In this document: positions 16,579 to 25,563 of the stretch, piece by piece | Position numbering within the stretch: position 1 is the stretch's first letter | How the letters are laid out: every line of letters starts with the position of its first letter | Source of the DNA: Prosthecobacter gellanilyticus | Lineage (GTDB): Bacteria > Verrucomicrobiota > Verrucomicrobiia > Verrucomicrobiales > Verrucomicrobiaceae | Length of the DNA: 64,000 nucleotides | Reading direction: 5' to 3' | NCBI RefSeq assembly: GCF_007992435.1 | Contig: NZ_BKAG01000017.1 | Location: 87,888-151,887 of the forward strand | Position numbers and translations under genes: made by a program | The notes under the pieces: generated by a model | Databases searched by the model: none | What the model was told of the DNA's origin: nothing | Seen by the model: the letters and a program-made list of their open reading frames with translations, nothing else

Positions 16579-17517
16579 TCACACTGCATCCGCCGCCAAA
16601 GCCGCGTTGCCGATGATCCCGGCCTCGTTGCTGTACTTCGCTGGCAGGATCTGCAGGCGCTCCCACACCACCGTGCTCAGCATGGACTGCACCTTCCGCT
16701 TCAGCGGATCAAAAATCAGGTCACCGGCCTGCGCCACACCGCCGCCGATCACAAACGCATCCGGGTTCAGCAGCCAGGCGATGCTGGAGATGGCCGTGCC
16801 CAGCCAGTCTGCCACCTCGTCCCAGACCTGCCGCGCGATGTCGTCGCCCGCCTTCGCAGCTTCGGCGATCTTCTTCGGCGTGCATTCCTCGAGAGTCTTC
16901 GTGATGTGCGCCTCCGCATAGCGCTGCACCGCATGCTCGGCGATCTCCTTGTTGCCCGTGTACTTCTCCAGGGCGCCCAGGTTGCCGTAGTGACCCGCCT
17001 TGCCATCGCAGTCGATGCTCATCTGGCCGATCTCTCCCGCCGCGCAGCCCGTGCCGCGATACATCTTGCCATTCAGCACCAGACCACCGCCGATGCCCGT
17101 GCCCATCGTCAGGGCCACCACATTCTGCAGTCCGCGGCCCGCACCATAGCGGAACTCTGCCCAGGCCATCGCGTTCGCGTCGTTCTCGACGACCACCGGC
17201 AAACCAGTGCGCTCGCCCAAGATCGCCTTCAGCGGCACATGCTTCCACCCTGGAACGTTCGTCAGGATGTGCACGAACCCGTGCTCAAAGTCCACCAGCC
17301 CTGGCACACCCACGCCGATCGCGCAGATGTCCGGATACTTCTGCTGCAGCTTCGCCACACGCGCCGCCATCTCGCCGATCAGCGCCGCTGGCCCGTTGAA
17401 GTCCGCCGTCGGGATCGGCTCATCCGTCTCCAGGAGGTCTCCGCCACGGCAGACGCCGAGCTTCACAAACGTGCCGCCAAAATCAATGCCAACAGAAGTG
17501 CGAGGAGAATCAGACAT
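16579..17517 (-). CDS. ROK-family sugar kinase, glucokinase-like, lacking the zinc motif
   Basis: A 312-residue ATP-dependent sugar kinase, probably glucokinase. The phosphate-1 loop is VGIDFGGTFVKLGV, the catalytic Asp lies in VVENDANAMAWAEF, and phosphate-2 is TMGTGIGGGLV. The ROK glucose-binding motif begins GEIGQMS where GEIGH is usual. The zinc-binding CxCGxxGCxE that normally follows is replaced by GHYGNLGALE with no cysteines in register. Sugar contact through the zinc site may therefore be altered. The ATG at 17517 is chosen because the fold begins at once; the frame is open to 17574. Flanking genes are unrelated. Confidence 0.85.
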   Translation of the reverse strand: MSDSPRTSVGIDFGGTFVKLGVCRGGDLLETDEPIPTADFNGPAALIGEMAARVAKLQQKYPDICAIGVGVPGLVDFEHGFVHILTNVPGWKHVPLKAILGERTGLPVVVENDANAMAWAEFRYGAGRGLQNVVALTMGTGIGGGLVLNGKMYRGTGCAAGEIGQMSIDCDGKAGHYGNLGALEKYTGNKEIAEHAVQRYAEAHITKTLEECTPKKIAEAAKAGDDIARQVWDEVADWLGTAISSIAWLLNPDAFVIGGGVAQAGDLIFDPLKRKVQSMLSTVVWERLQILPAKYSNEAGIIGNAALAADAV

Positions 17518-17589
17518 GGTCAGTAAAAGGGCGCGGAGAATGCGCGGCGAGGCCTCACGTGCAAGGGCAAACACCTGCCGGGCCCTTCA

Positions 17590-18189
17590 TCAGGCGCCCC
17601 ACTTGATCTCAATCTGGCCACCCTCCGGCACATCCCGGATCTGGCGGGCCAGGTCCGCATGGAAGAGAATCACCTCCCCGGCACTCACAGGTTTCAGGGA
17701 CGCCCCCGCACCTGACTCAGCAAAAACAAAAGGCGGATACGCGAGCAGCAGCTGGCCAGGCTGCATGACATGCTTGAGGTCCACATTCAGAAACCCCTCC
17801 AAGTCTTCAAGAGTCTGGCGGAAGAAGTCATCGAGACTGTCTGCCATGGACTCCACCTCCCCGCTCTCGGCGGACAGCTTGAGAACAGCCTCGTCACGAA
17901 GCAGGAACTGGTCGCCAAACAAGTCCTGACCAAAAGGGATGTCATCAGCATGCACACCCTCATAAAGCCCGTGAAACGCCGCAGGCCCCTGCATCGCCGC
18001 GCGCAGTGAATGCCACTCCGGCGTCATGCTGGCTCCGCGAATGTGCAGCGCACCCCCGTGAAGAATGAACCCATTCACCTCACGGAGAACACGAACAAGA
18101 CTGGAGGGCAGCTCGCCTAACAACTCCACGTCATTAATGACGTCACCTTGCCACGTCATGCCTGGGGTATTCCGCGCACTTGAACTCAT
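17590..18189 (-). CDS. SMI1/KNR4 (SUKH) family protein
   Basis: A 199-residue soluble protein with the SUKH fold: LPSSLVRVLREVNGFILHGG at the front, then IPFGQDLFGDQFLL, the core strand pair of the superfamily. SUKH proteins commonly act as immunity proteins against polymorphic toxins. The start is ATG 18189, two bases after the stop of the 96-residue gene upstream, so the two are almost surely translated from one message. No toxin gene was recognised beside the pair, so a role as orphan immunity genes is inference. Confidence 0.7.
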   Translation of the reverse strand: MSSSARNTPGMTWQGDVINDVELLGELPSSLVRVLREVNGFILHGGALHIRGASMTPEWHSLRAAMQGPAAFHGLYEGVHADDIPFGQDLFGDQFLLRDEAVLKLSAESGEVESMADSLDDFFRQTLEDLEGFLNVDLKHVMQPGQLLLAYPPFVFAESGAGASLKPVSAGEVILFHADLARQIRDVPEGGQIEIKWGA

Positions 18190-18191
18190 AT

Positions 18192-18482
18192 TTACTTGTC
18201 GATCATTCGATCAATGATTTTGTCGTAACGATCTCGATGCCGATCAAGCTGCATCTCCTCCGCAGCCGCACGAAGGCTGACCCAAAAGTGTGTTGTCGTC
18301 GCATTGGTGGTCGCCATGCCCTCAAGTTCATCAAGTGCGAGCTCGAGCTCGTTGTGATCGATGAACTCCTGAAACCCAGAATCTGAACCGCCCTCTTCAC
18401 CTGATAAAGGGTGAGCAGGAAGCTCCCTGCGCGCATCAGCTAGATGCGCCTTGGTTCGCTTCCACGATGCTCGCAGACTCAT
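18192..18482 (-). CDS. Small acidic protein paired with the SUKH gene
   Basis: A 96-residue protein not assigned with confidence. The middle (FQEFIDHNELELALDELEG) and the end (FWVSLRAAAEEMQLDRHRD) follow a pattern seen in short helical immunity-type proteins such as the MafI family, which keep a 'hNE.elAld.L' stretch. It directly precedes the SUKH gene with a two-base gap and follows the zinc-ribbon gene by ten bases, suggesting one three-gene unit. Confidence 0.6.
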   Translation of the reverse strand: MSLRASWKRTKAHLADARRELPAHPLSGEEGGSDSGFQEFIDHNELELALDELEGMATTNATTTHFWVSLRAAAEEMQLDRHRDRYDKIIDRMIDK

Positions 18483-18492
18483 TCAGGCCACC

Positions 18493-18897
18493 TTACCTCG
18501 GCTGATATCGGCTGTCATCATCCGGCAGGGCGTGGGGCACGGCAGGCAGAGGCGGAGGCGCGGCGGTTGCTGCCAGCGATCTCGGAGTCCGGCAGCCGAG
18601 GCAGGCGATCTCGGGCTGCGGATTGCGGTTGCCGCATTTGCCGCAGAGCCACGGCTGCATCGCGGTCTCGATCTGCTCAGGCGTGAAGGAAAGCACGCTT
18701 ATGTTAAACTCGCTGGCGCACGAGCGGCAGCAAACTCCCTCGCCCAGCGTCTCCATCGGAAACAGCGGGATGAAGTAGAGCGTGAAGTACTGCGACACAC
18801 GGAGGTGCGCATAGGCCGACTGCTGCCGGCATTGTGGACAATAGAACTGACCGGAACCGATCTCCTTCTGCTTGGCTTTGGAGCCCCAGATGATCAT
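18493..18897 (-). CDS. Zinc-ribbon protein
   Basis: A 134-residue protein built of paired zinc-knuckle Cys motifs: CPQC near residue 20, CCRSC near 55, CGKC near 85 and CLGC near 98. The stretch YFTLYFIPLFPMETLGEG between the first two is typical of a small zinc-ribbon family (N-terminal ribbon, then FIPLFP). It ends in an Ala/Pro tail. The ATG at 18897 (MIIWGSK) fits the family start, and the frame opening at 18969 is ignored. Metal binding is inferred from the cysteines, and the cellular role is unknown. Confidence 0.7.
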   Translation of the reverse strand: MIIWGSKAKQKEIGSGQFYCPQCRQQSAYAHLRVSQYFTLYFIPLFPMETLGEGVCCRSCASEFNISVLSFTPEQIETAMQPWLCGKCGNRNPQPEIACLGCRTPRSLAATAAPPPLPAVPHALPDDDSRYQPR

Positions 18898-19209
18898 GAC
18901 GTGAGTGTGTGAGAGTTTGGCTGTGCGCTGCGTGTCTTGACGGATGAAAACAAACCCGGCCCATGACAACCAGCAACCCTGTTGAACACGCCCAGCAGCA
19001 CAGATGGGAGACAGGTTTGCTCGTTATCAGCAGCACTCAGATTTCACGGTCCCTTCTTCTACCGCGAACACCTCGCCTCTGACCATCATTTTTTGCGACA
19101 ACAACCACGTCGAAGTCGCGGCAGCATCCCGGAGTGCAGTGGCAGAGAGTGAGCCTTACTCACAAGTGTGCGTCAGTCCTTCGAGCCGCTCACACTGATG
19201 TCTCGGCCT

Positions 19210-19322
19210 TGAACCACGGAGTGGTTCACCATGAATAGCCAGGGGTGAAGCAAGCGATAGCGAGCGCAACCCCTGGTCAGTCGCGTTGAATCGCTTTCTG
19301 AAAATCAACTCCGTAGGAGTTG
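19210..19322. repeat. Compound intergenic element of three hairpins
   Basis: Three dyads in a row: TGAACCAC/GTGGTTCA around GGA (19210-19228), CCAGGGGT/ACCCCTGG with a 22-base loop (19239-19276), and CAACTCC/GGAGTTG around GTA (19306-19322). The layout resembles the REP-like repeats scattered in planctomycete and verrucomicrobial genomes. The rest of the 594-base gap (18898-19491) holds no credible gene. Confidence 0.65.
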
Positions 19323-19491
19323 CCCAATGCGCGGTATGTTCCAATCACATGGGTGACAGAAACTCCCAAGCACATGGGTGACAGCAGCCGCGCCTCGTCG
19401 ACACCGCTCTCACGCGCTCACAGTGCCTTCCTCGGACAAGAGCATCCACAGGCGCACACACCGCAGAAAGTCGCGAACGACGAACCCACCC

Positions 19492-20106
19492 TCACTTCGC
19501 CTCCGCCTTCGGAATCGCGATGGCAGAAACCGAACCGTTCGTGTCAAAATCCTTGCCAAAAGACAGGGTCACCTGCGCGGACGCGCCCGAGACACCCGGC
19601 ACAGACACCACCGGCGGAGTCGTGTAACCCGCGCCACCACTGACGATCTCATAACCCACGACCTTGCCATCCTTCACCAGCGCATTCGCCTCGGCGGGCT
19701 TCGTCTTCCACAGATTCCCACGGCCTGGTGGATAACGATAAAAGTTCGAGACCTCATCCAGCCTCTCGTTCGTGATGCCGTGCTTGCCCAGGGCATCCAT
19801 GAGCACCTTCTTGTTACGCCGCGCCTCCTCGCCGGTGGGTCCGCCGCTGCCAGGACCAGCAGGATGAACGTTGCTGAACGCATCACGAAACACCTCGTCC
19901 TTCACGCCGAGTGCCGCCGCGATGAGCTTCACCGGACGTCCGTGATCCACGCCTTCCGTCTCATGCCCTCCGGAGAAAACCACCGGCACGCGCTGAGTTC
20001 CCGCAGGCAGGGCCTTCGGCTCGGCGTGGACAGAGAAAGCCAGGGTCATCATGACCCCGGCAGTGAGTGAAGAGATGAACCTGCGGGTCGTCTTGGTCGT
20101 GTTCAT
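19492..20106 (-). CDS. Exported protein of unknown function with a GGxGYT repeat motif
   Basis: A 204-residue protein with a signal peptide (FISSLTAGVMMTLAFSVHA). No known enzyme motif. The middle carries HETEGVDHGRPV and a region resembling a short lipoprotein-like domain. The end has VGYEIVSGGAGYTTPPVVSVPG, the 'I.V..GG.GYT.PP.V' unit often found tandemly in exported proteins of Verrucomicrobia and related groups, here once. The start at 20106 (MNTTKTTRR) is preferred over 20121 because it leads straight into the basic n-region of the signal. Confidence 0.7.
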   Translation of the reverse strand: MNTTKTTRRFISSLTAGVMMTLAFSVHAEPKALPAGTQRVPVVFSGGHETEGVDHGRPVKLIAAALGVKDEVFRDAFSNVHPAGPGSGGPTGEEARRNKKVLMDALGKHGITNERLDEVSNFYRYPPGRGNLWKTKPAEANALVKDGKVVGYEIVSGGAGYTTPPVVSVPGVSGASAQVTLSFGKDFDTNGSVSAIAIPKAEAK

Positions 20107-20197
20107 GATCAGTCGCGGCATGTGCCTGAGCCGCGTCCAACCCCAGCCTGCATGAGAGGTCGCAAACTCTTTGCTGGAGGACCATCAAAGCCAGGCC

Positions 20198-20509
20198 TCA
20201 AGACATCTTGATCCCCACAATCCCCAGGATGATCAGCCCCACGCAAACCAGCCGCATCGGCGTCGCCGGATCTCCCATGAAGGCAATGCCGCACAGCACC
20301 GTGCCCACGGCGCCGATCCCCGTCCACACCGCATAAGCACTGCCGATCGGTAATGACTTCGACGCCGCACCAAGCAGCACCACACTAACAATAAGTGCGA
20401 CCACCGTGCCCACCGTCGGCCACAGCCGCGTGAAACCATCCGTGTATTTGAGGCCCACGGCCCAGGCGATCTCAAAGAGACCGGCGATGACGAGAAGAAT
20501 CCATGACAT
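20198..20509 (-). CDS. sugE: Small multidrug resistance family transporter, SugE/Gdx type
   Basis: A 103-residue four-helix inner-membrane exporter. The start [21 protein letters not shown] carries the essential membrane Glu in the first helix. [17 protein letters not shown] is the diagnostic third-helix region, and the protein ends [13 protein letters not shown]. The helix-1 [14 protein letters not shown] segment resembles guanidinium exporters of the SugE/Gdx subgroup more than the EmrE drug pumps. The frame opens upstream at 20590, but the ATG at 20509 is the family start. The leader has a TCAGGG/CCCTGA hairpin (20529-20544) but no recognisable guanidine riboswitch. Confidence 0.88.
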   Translation of the reverse strand: MSWILLVIAGLFEIAWAVGLKYTDGFTRLWPTVGTVVALIVSVVLLGAASKSLPIGSAYAVWTGIGAVGTVLCGIAFMGDPATPMRLVCVGLIILGIVGIKMS

Positions 20510-20690
20510 ACGTGCTTGTAGTTTTAGTTCAGGGCCGTCCCTGAGTTGGGAAAAAGCACGCCGAGGTCGTCCACTGCGCGGGTGAAACACACTGCCCGCA
20601 AATCGCCTTGAGTCAACCCAAACCCAGCCCCTCCACCTTCTGAAATCTTTCTACCTTAATCATTCTACAACAACGGTTCGGGAAAGCCCC

Positions 20691-21578
20691 TCACATCCCC
20701 TTCTCCACACACAGCCTCACCCCGTCCGCGCACATCGCCGTGTTGTTGCCAGCCTCCAGGCGCACCCAATCCGCCTCACTGATGCCGAGTGACACCGCCA
20801 GCGCATGCTCACGCTCGGCATACCGGCGGCGGATCTCCGCCTCATCTGCACCCGCCGCATGATCCGCCTTCACCGCCTCATGCACATCCTGAATCCGCTG
20901 GCGATAGCCTAACAAATGATCGGACACGTCCGTCACCTCGCCAAAGTGCGTGAGGTAAAGCTTCTCAAACCCCGCCGCGGCCAAACGCTCCACCGAGGCC
21001 ACGTAAGGCACCGGCTCAAACTGCGGCGGCGCCGCCGTGACCGAAAGATACTCCGTCCCCGGCAGCCGCATCCCGGCCACATCGCCGGTGAAGCAAACGT
21101 TGCCGATGATGAACGCCAGATGATGCCGCGCATGCCCTGGCGTGTCCCAGCCGATGACCTCGACCTCGCCGACACGCACGCGATCACCATCATTCAGCAC
21201 GGTCACCTTGTCCGCAGGCGCAGGCAGCATCGGGCCCCACAGGCTGTCCATGCGCTCCTGATAAATCATCCGCGCACTCGCGATGAGCTTGGAAGGATTG
21301 ATGAGGTGCCGCGCCGCGTTCGCATGGCAGTAAACCTGCGCGCCCTGCAGCGCCCACCAGCCCGCCGCGCCCGCATGATCCAGATGCACATGCGTCACCA
21401 AGACATGCCTGACCTTCTTCTCGTCCAGACCCAGCCCGTGAATGCCCGCGCGCAGCGTCTCCAGAGTGGACCCAGGCCCCGTTTCAATCAGCGTCAGCTC
21501 ATCACCCGACTCGATGACATAAGCCGCGATGAGGCCGGGGGTATTTTGAAACAGCAGGTCGAGAGTATGAATGCGCAC
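20691..21578 (-). CDS. Metallo-beta-lactamase fold hydrolase
   Basis: A 295-residue cytosolic hydrolase of the MBL superfamily. The zinc motif THVHLDHAG is at about residue 62, and further metal ligands are the His in TPGHARHH and the Asp in CFTGDVAG. The extra C-terminal helix-rich part (YRQRIQDVHEAVKADH) is common in uncharacterised glyoxalase-like members. The start is GTG at 21578. The substrate is unknown. It lies 11 bases after the TonB-like gene on the same strand, so the two are probably cotranscribed. Confidence 0.85.
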   Translation of the reverse strand: MRIHTLDLLFQNTPGLIAAYVIESGDELTLIETGPGSTLETLRAGIHGLGLDEKKVRHVLVTHVHLDHAGAAGWWALQGAQVYCHANAARHLINPSKLIASARMIYQERMDSLWGPMLPAPADKVTVLNDGDRVRVGEVEVIGWDTPGHARHHLAFIIGNVCFTGDVAGMRLPGTEYLSVTAAPPQFEPVPYVASVERLAAAGFEKLYLTHFGEVTDVSDHLLGYRQRIQDVHEAVKADHAAGADEAEIRRRYAEREHALAVSLGISEADWVRLEAGNNTAMCADGVRLCVEKGM

Positions 21579-21589
21579 GGTCAGAACGG

Positions 21590-22786
21590 TCAGTAAACAA
21601 TGGCTTCGTATTCGATCTTCATACGCCCGTCCTCAAGCTCCGGAATCAACTCGGCAGGGATCGGCGGAATGTCCGCGTCCAAAATGGCGCGCAGCGTGAT
21701 CTCCCGCATGCGCGGATCCGCATCACGAGCATCAGACAAAATACGCAGATCCTGCGGCTCCCCGCGCTTGTCCACATAGAAGCGGAAGCGCACCCGCCCG
21801 AAGGTCACCGAGTCACGCGCCAGCCGCACATAGCGGTGCCATTTCTGCTCCACCGCCCCCGTCACCTGCTTCATGTAGATGCCGCGCGGCGTGGCAGAGG
21901 CATCCACCGCATTTTCACCTTCGCGACTGATGGCACCATCATTCTTGCCCATGCGGGTGAAGGGGCTGAAGGCATTCTCCTCCGGCTTTCCAGCCGTGGC
22001 CTGCACCTCATCCGTCACCGGGACAGCCTTGGGTGCCGGCGGCATGGGAGGCACGTCCTCTGGCACACGCACCTGGGGCTTCACCGCGGCAGTCTCCGGC
22101 GCGTCTTTCGCATCCGGCTTGCGCACCTCAATCGGCAGGCGGTCGGTCTCCAGACGGGCGCTCTCCTTGTCCAGCTCCTCCATCATCTTCTTCAGCATCG
22201 AGTCATCATTCGGCTCCGCTTTCGCCACCTGTTTCGGCTGTGGGGCCGAGGGTTGTGCCTCAGGCTGGGGTTTCAGGATGCTCGGCGGCGTCAGCGGCGC
22301 TGGAGGCCGCATGTTCAGCGGCGTGGCCGTCGGCGGTGGGGAGGGGGCCACCGCGTCATTCTTCAACTCGCCGTCGCGATGATCACGGCTCGCCAGTTCC
22401 ATCTTGTTCGGCGCGGTGCCCTCCGTCGTCGGCATCATCAGCGTGGCATCCGCCTTCGTCGGCAGCTTGCTCGCCGCGATGGTGTTGCGGTCCGACTCAA
22501 ACATCGAGTTCGCCGGCTTCACCGTGGAGGCTTCGTTTTGAGTGGTGCGGATGTAGGCTTTCGGCGGAGGTTTCACCTGCAGCGGTGGCGGCAGCACCTG
22601 CTCTGGAAAGATCATCACCACTTCGGGCTCAGGCTCCGGTGGCTTCACCATCTCCTCCGCCACACCAAACAGCCGTCTCCCCGCCTCGCTGTTAAACAAC
22701 CACGCCAGGAAAAGCAGAGCCACCACATGAATCACAAAGGATCCTGCGAGCCCGATTTGAAATTCCCTGTCCCTGGTAAGTGTCAA
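21590..22786 (-). CDS. TonB-like energy transducer
   Basis: A 398-residue protein with one N-terminal membrane helix (SFVIHVVALLFLAWLF), a long Pro/Lys/Glu-rich stretch that would span the periplasm, and a C-terminal TonB domain of about 85 residues (VEQKWHRYVRLARDSVTFGRVRFRFYVD, then strands and the LRAILDADIPP helix). It would pass proton-motive force from ExbB/ExbD to outer-membrane receptors; neither partner is nearby. The frame opens at an ATG at 22921, but that start would leave only 23 bases to the divergent start codon and add 45 unlikely residues. The TTG at 22786 is proposed instead. Confidence 0.65.
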   Translation of the reverse strand: MTLTRDREFQIGLAGSFVIHVVALLFLAWLFNSEAGRRLFGVAEEMVKPPEPEPEVVMIFPEQVLPPPLQVKPPPKAYIRTTQNEASTVKPANSMFESDRNTIAASKLPTKADATLMMPTTEGTAPNKMELASRDHRDGELKNDAVAPSPPPTATPLNMRPPAPLTPPSILKPQPEAQPSAPQPKQVAKAEPNDDSMLKKMMEELDKESARLETDRLPIEVRKPDAKDAPETAAVKPQVRVPEDVPPMPPAPKAVPVTDEVQATAGKPEENAFSPFTRMGKNDGAISREGENAVDASATPRGIYMKQVTGAVEQKWHRYVRLARDSVTFGRVRFRFYVDKRGEPQDLRILSDARDADPRMREITLRAILDADIPPIPAELIPELEDGRMKIEYEAIVY

Positions 22787-22944
22787 AGCGCCCGCAAGGT
22801 GCCTCCAACCGGCCCGGAAGCAACGGGGATGTCTGGCATCTGCGCGTCCTTCCCCCCTGGCCTCCTCCGCAAACCTCGCGCTGTTTCTTGACCAGCCACC
22901 GCCCACCCCGCCATGATGCACGTTTTCTCCATCCGCCCCACCTC

Positions 22945-24405
22945 ATGCGCGCCCCAGCCATCCTCGCCACTGCTGACGAAGCCATCGCCGCCATCCCCAG
23001 TGGATCGACGGTCGCCGTGGGCGGTTTCGTGGGCGCGGGCCATCCGGAGATGCTCACCTCTGCCCTGGAGCGCCGCTTTTTGCAAACCGGCACGCCGAAT
23101 GACCTCACCCTCTACTACTGCGCCGGCCAGGGCGACCGCTGCGAGCGCGGCCTGAACCACCTCGCCTACGCCGGCCTGGTGAAACGCGTGATCGGCGGCC
23201 ACTGGAACCTCGCGCCGAAGCTCGGCACCCTGGCGCTCGCGAACGAGATCGAGGCCTACAATCTGCCCCAGGGCGTGCTCAGCGTGCTGCTGCGGGAGAT
23301 CGCCGCCAAACGCCCCGGCCTGTTCACCCAGGTCGGTCTGAACACTTTCATTGATCCCGCGCAAACCGGCGGCCGCATGAATGCGCGCACCACCGAACCA
23401 CTCGTGGAGCGCGTGGAGATCGATGGCCAGACCTGGCTGCGCTACAAATCCGTGCCCGTCCATGTCGGCCTCATCCGCGCCACCCATGCCGATGCGCGCG
23501 GAAATCTCAGCATGGAGTGTGAGGGCCTGATCAGCGAGGTGCTGCCCATCGCCCAGGCCGCAAAGAACCACGACGGCATCGTCATCGCCCAGGTGGAGAG
23601 CGTGGTGGACGTCCTCCCCGACCCCAAGGCCGTGCGCGTGCCCGGCATCCTGGTGGACTACATCGTCACCAGCGGCGGCCTGCAACATGACCAGACTTTT
23701 GGCGAGGTCTTCAATGAGGAGTTCGTCGTCTCGAGCAACCTGACCTTTGAACTTCCCGCCATGGCAGAGTCCGAGCGCAAGGTCATCGGCACCCGCGCTT
23801 TAAAAGAGATCCGCGAGGGGGACATCGTGAACCTCGGCATCGGCCTACCTGAAAGTGTGGCAATGGTCGCGGCGGAGACCGGCCGGCTGCACGAGTTCAC
23901 CCTTACCGTGGAAAGCGGCCCCACCGGCGGCGTGCCAGCCTCCGGCCTCAGCTTTGGCTGCAGCCACTTCCCCGAAGCAGTCATTGATCAGCCCGCGCAG
24001 TTTGATTTCTATGATGGCGGCGGTCTCGATATCGGCGTGCTCGGCGCGGTGGAGGTGGATGCCCAGGGCAGTGTGAACGTCACCAGCTTCGCCGGCCGTT
24101 TCGCCGGTGTCGGCGGCTTCGTGAACATCGCCCACAGCGCGCGCCGCCTCATCTTCTGCTGCACCTTCCTCGCCAAAGGTCAGCCCAAGTTCGTGCGCGA
24201 GATCCAGCACGTCTGCTTCCACGGTCCCACCGCCGTCTCACGCGGTCAGCAGGTCCTCTACGTCACCGAGCGCGCCGTCTTTGAGCTCGCCTCCACCGGC
24301 CTCCGCCTCATCGAAGTCATGCCCGGCTTCGACGTGCAAAAAGACGTTCTCGATCAAATGCAGTTCGCTCCCCAAGTCGCCCTGCGCCCCTCTTCCCTCT
24401 CATGA
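22945..24405 (+). CDS. Acetate/acetoacetate-type CoA-transferase, fused two-domain
   Basis: Moves CoA between acyl-CoA and a carboxylic acid. At 486 residues it is a one-chain family I CoA-transferase like YdiF, with alpha-type (GSTVAVGGFVGAGHPEML) and beta-type (GDIVNLGIGLPESVAMVAAE) halves. The catalytic Glu that forms the thioester is in TVESGPTGGVPASG. ATG at 22945, although the frame runs back to 22780. It overlaps the thiolase gene by four bases (ATGA), so the two are translationally coupled. Together they fit acetoacetate or short-chain fatty acid activation, with acetoacetyl-CoA then split to acetyl-CoA. Confidence 0.88.
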   Translation: MRAPAILATADEAIAAIPSGSTVAVGGFVGAGHPEMLTSALERRFLQTGTPNDLTLYYCAGQGDRCERGLNHLAYAGLVKRVIGGHWNLAPKLGTLALANEIEAYNLPQGVLSVLLREIAAKRPGLFTQVGLNTFIDPAQTGGRMNARTTEPLVERVEIDGQTWLRYKSVPVHVGLIRATHADARGNLSMECEGLISEVLPIAQAAKNHDGIVIAQVESVVDVLPDPKAVRVPGILVDYIVTSGGLQHDQTFGEVFNEEFVVSSNLTFELPAMAESERKVIGTRALKEIREGDIVNLGIGLPESVAMVAAETGRLHEFTLTVESGPTGGVPASGLSFGCSHFPEAVIDQPAQFDFYDGGGLDIGVLGAVEVDAQGSVNVTSFAGRFAGVGGFVNIAHSARRLIFCCTFLAKGQPKFVREIQHVCFHGPTAVSRGQQVLYVTERAVFELASTGLRLIEVMPGFDVQKDVLDQMQFAPQVALRPSSLS

Positions 24406-25544
24406 ATCCTGTCCACATCATCCACGCCCAACGCTCCCCCATCGGCCGCTTCGGAGGCGGGTTGAAAGAGGTCTCCGCCGCCGACCTCGGCCTCGCCATC
24501 GCCGAGGCCGTGACACCTAACGAATTACGCAACCACATTGATCAAGTGATCCTCGGCCAGGTGCTCCAGGCAGGCAGCGGCATGAATGTGGCGCGTCAGG
24601 TCGGCTTAAAGCTCGGGCTGCCTCAGCAAGTCCCCGCTTACACCGTCAACATCGCCTGCGGTTCATCTCTCAAAGCCGCCGCCCTCGGTGCTGATGCCAT
24701 CCGCAGTGGCGAGAGCCATCTCATCCTCGCCGGTGGTGTGGAAAACATGAGCCGCGCTCCGCATTACGTCATGGATGCACGCTTCGGTAAAAAGCTCGGA
24801 GATCTCTCCATGCAGGACGCCATGTTTGTCGATGGCCTCAGTGATCCCCTGCTGAAAATCGGCATGGGCGAAACCGCCGAACGCATCGCCGACAAGCACA
24901 AGATCACCCGTCAGGAGCAGGACGCTTTCGCCGCCGAAAGCCAGGCCCGCGTCGCCGCCAGTCGCGATGCCTTCGCCCGCGAGATCATCCCCATCGGCCA
25001 GGTCACCGCCGATGAACATCCACGTGCCGACACCACCGTCGACTCCCTCGCCAAACTCAAACCCGCCTTCCGCAAAGACGGCACCGTCACCCCGGGCAAT
25101 GCCTCCGGCATCAACGATGGTGCCGCCATGGTCCTGCTCGCCAGTGATGAAGCTGTCAAACAACACGGCCTCACCTCACGCGCCCGCATCATCGCCACCG
25201 CCGTGGTCGGTTGTGATCCCGCCGTCATGGGTCTCGGCCCCGTCGGAGCCATCCAAAAGCTCATCCAGCTCACCGGTTGGAAGCTGGACGAGGTCGATGC
25301 CATCGAGATCAACGAAGCCTTCGCCGTCCAAGTCCTCGGCTGCGCCCGCGAGCTGGACCTCGACCTTGCGAAGCTCAACCAGCGCGGCGGCGCCATCGCC
25401 CTCGGCCACCCCATCGGCGCCAGCGGCGCCCGCGTCCTCGTCACCCTCCTGCACCTCATGGAAGACAAAGGTTACCGCCGCGGCATCGCCAGCCTCTGCA
25501 TCGGCGGAGGCATGGGCATCGCCATGGCCGTCGAACGGTCATGA
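24402..25544 (+). CDS. Acetyl-CoA acetyltransferase (thiolase)
   Basis: A 380-residue thiolase that splits or forms acetoacetyl-CoA. It has the acylated Cys in NIACGSSLKA, the catalytic His in GHPIGASGAR and the second Cys near the C-terminus in CIGGGMG. The conserved INEAFA is also present. Its start overlaps the CoA-transferase stop in ATGA, and it converges with the DUF1549/DUF1553 gene with only a 19-base gap. Substrate preference for acetyl-CoA over longer chains is suggested by overall resemblance and partner gene only. Confidence 0.93.
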   Translation: MNPVHIIHAQRSPIGRFGGGLKEVSAADLGLAIAEAVTPNELRNHIDQVILGQVLQAGSGMNVARQVGLKLGLPQQVPAYTVNIACGSSLKAAALGADAIRSGESHLILAGGVENMSRAPHYVMDARFGKKLGDLSMQDAMFVDGLSDPLLKIGMGETAERIADKHKITRQEQDAFAAESQARVAASRDAFAREIIPIGQVTADEHPRADTTVDSLAKLKPAFRKDGTVTPGNASGINDGAAMVLLASDEAVKQHGLTSRARIIATAVVGCDPAVMGLGPVGAIQKLIQLTGWKLDEVDAIEINEAFAVQVLGCARELDLDLAKLNQRGGAIALGHPIGASGARVLVTLLHLMEDKGYRRGIASLCIGGGMGIAMAVERS

Positions 25545-25563
25545 GCCAAGGCGACCTCGTCGC

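Noticed and set aside
20510..20690. Guanidine riboswitch ahead of sugE
   Set aside because: The leader has a short hairpin at 20529-20544, but none of the conserved guanidine-I aptamer core was found by eye.
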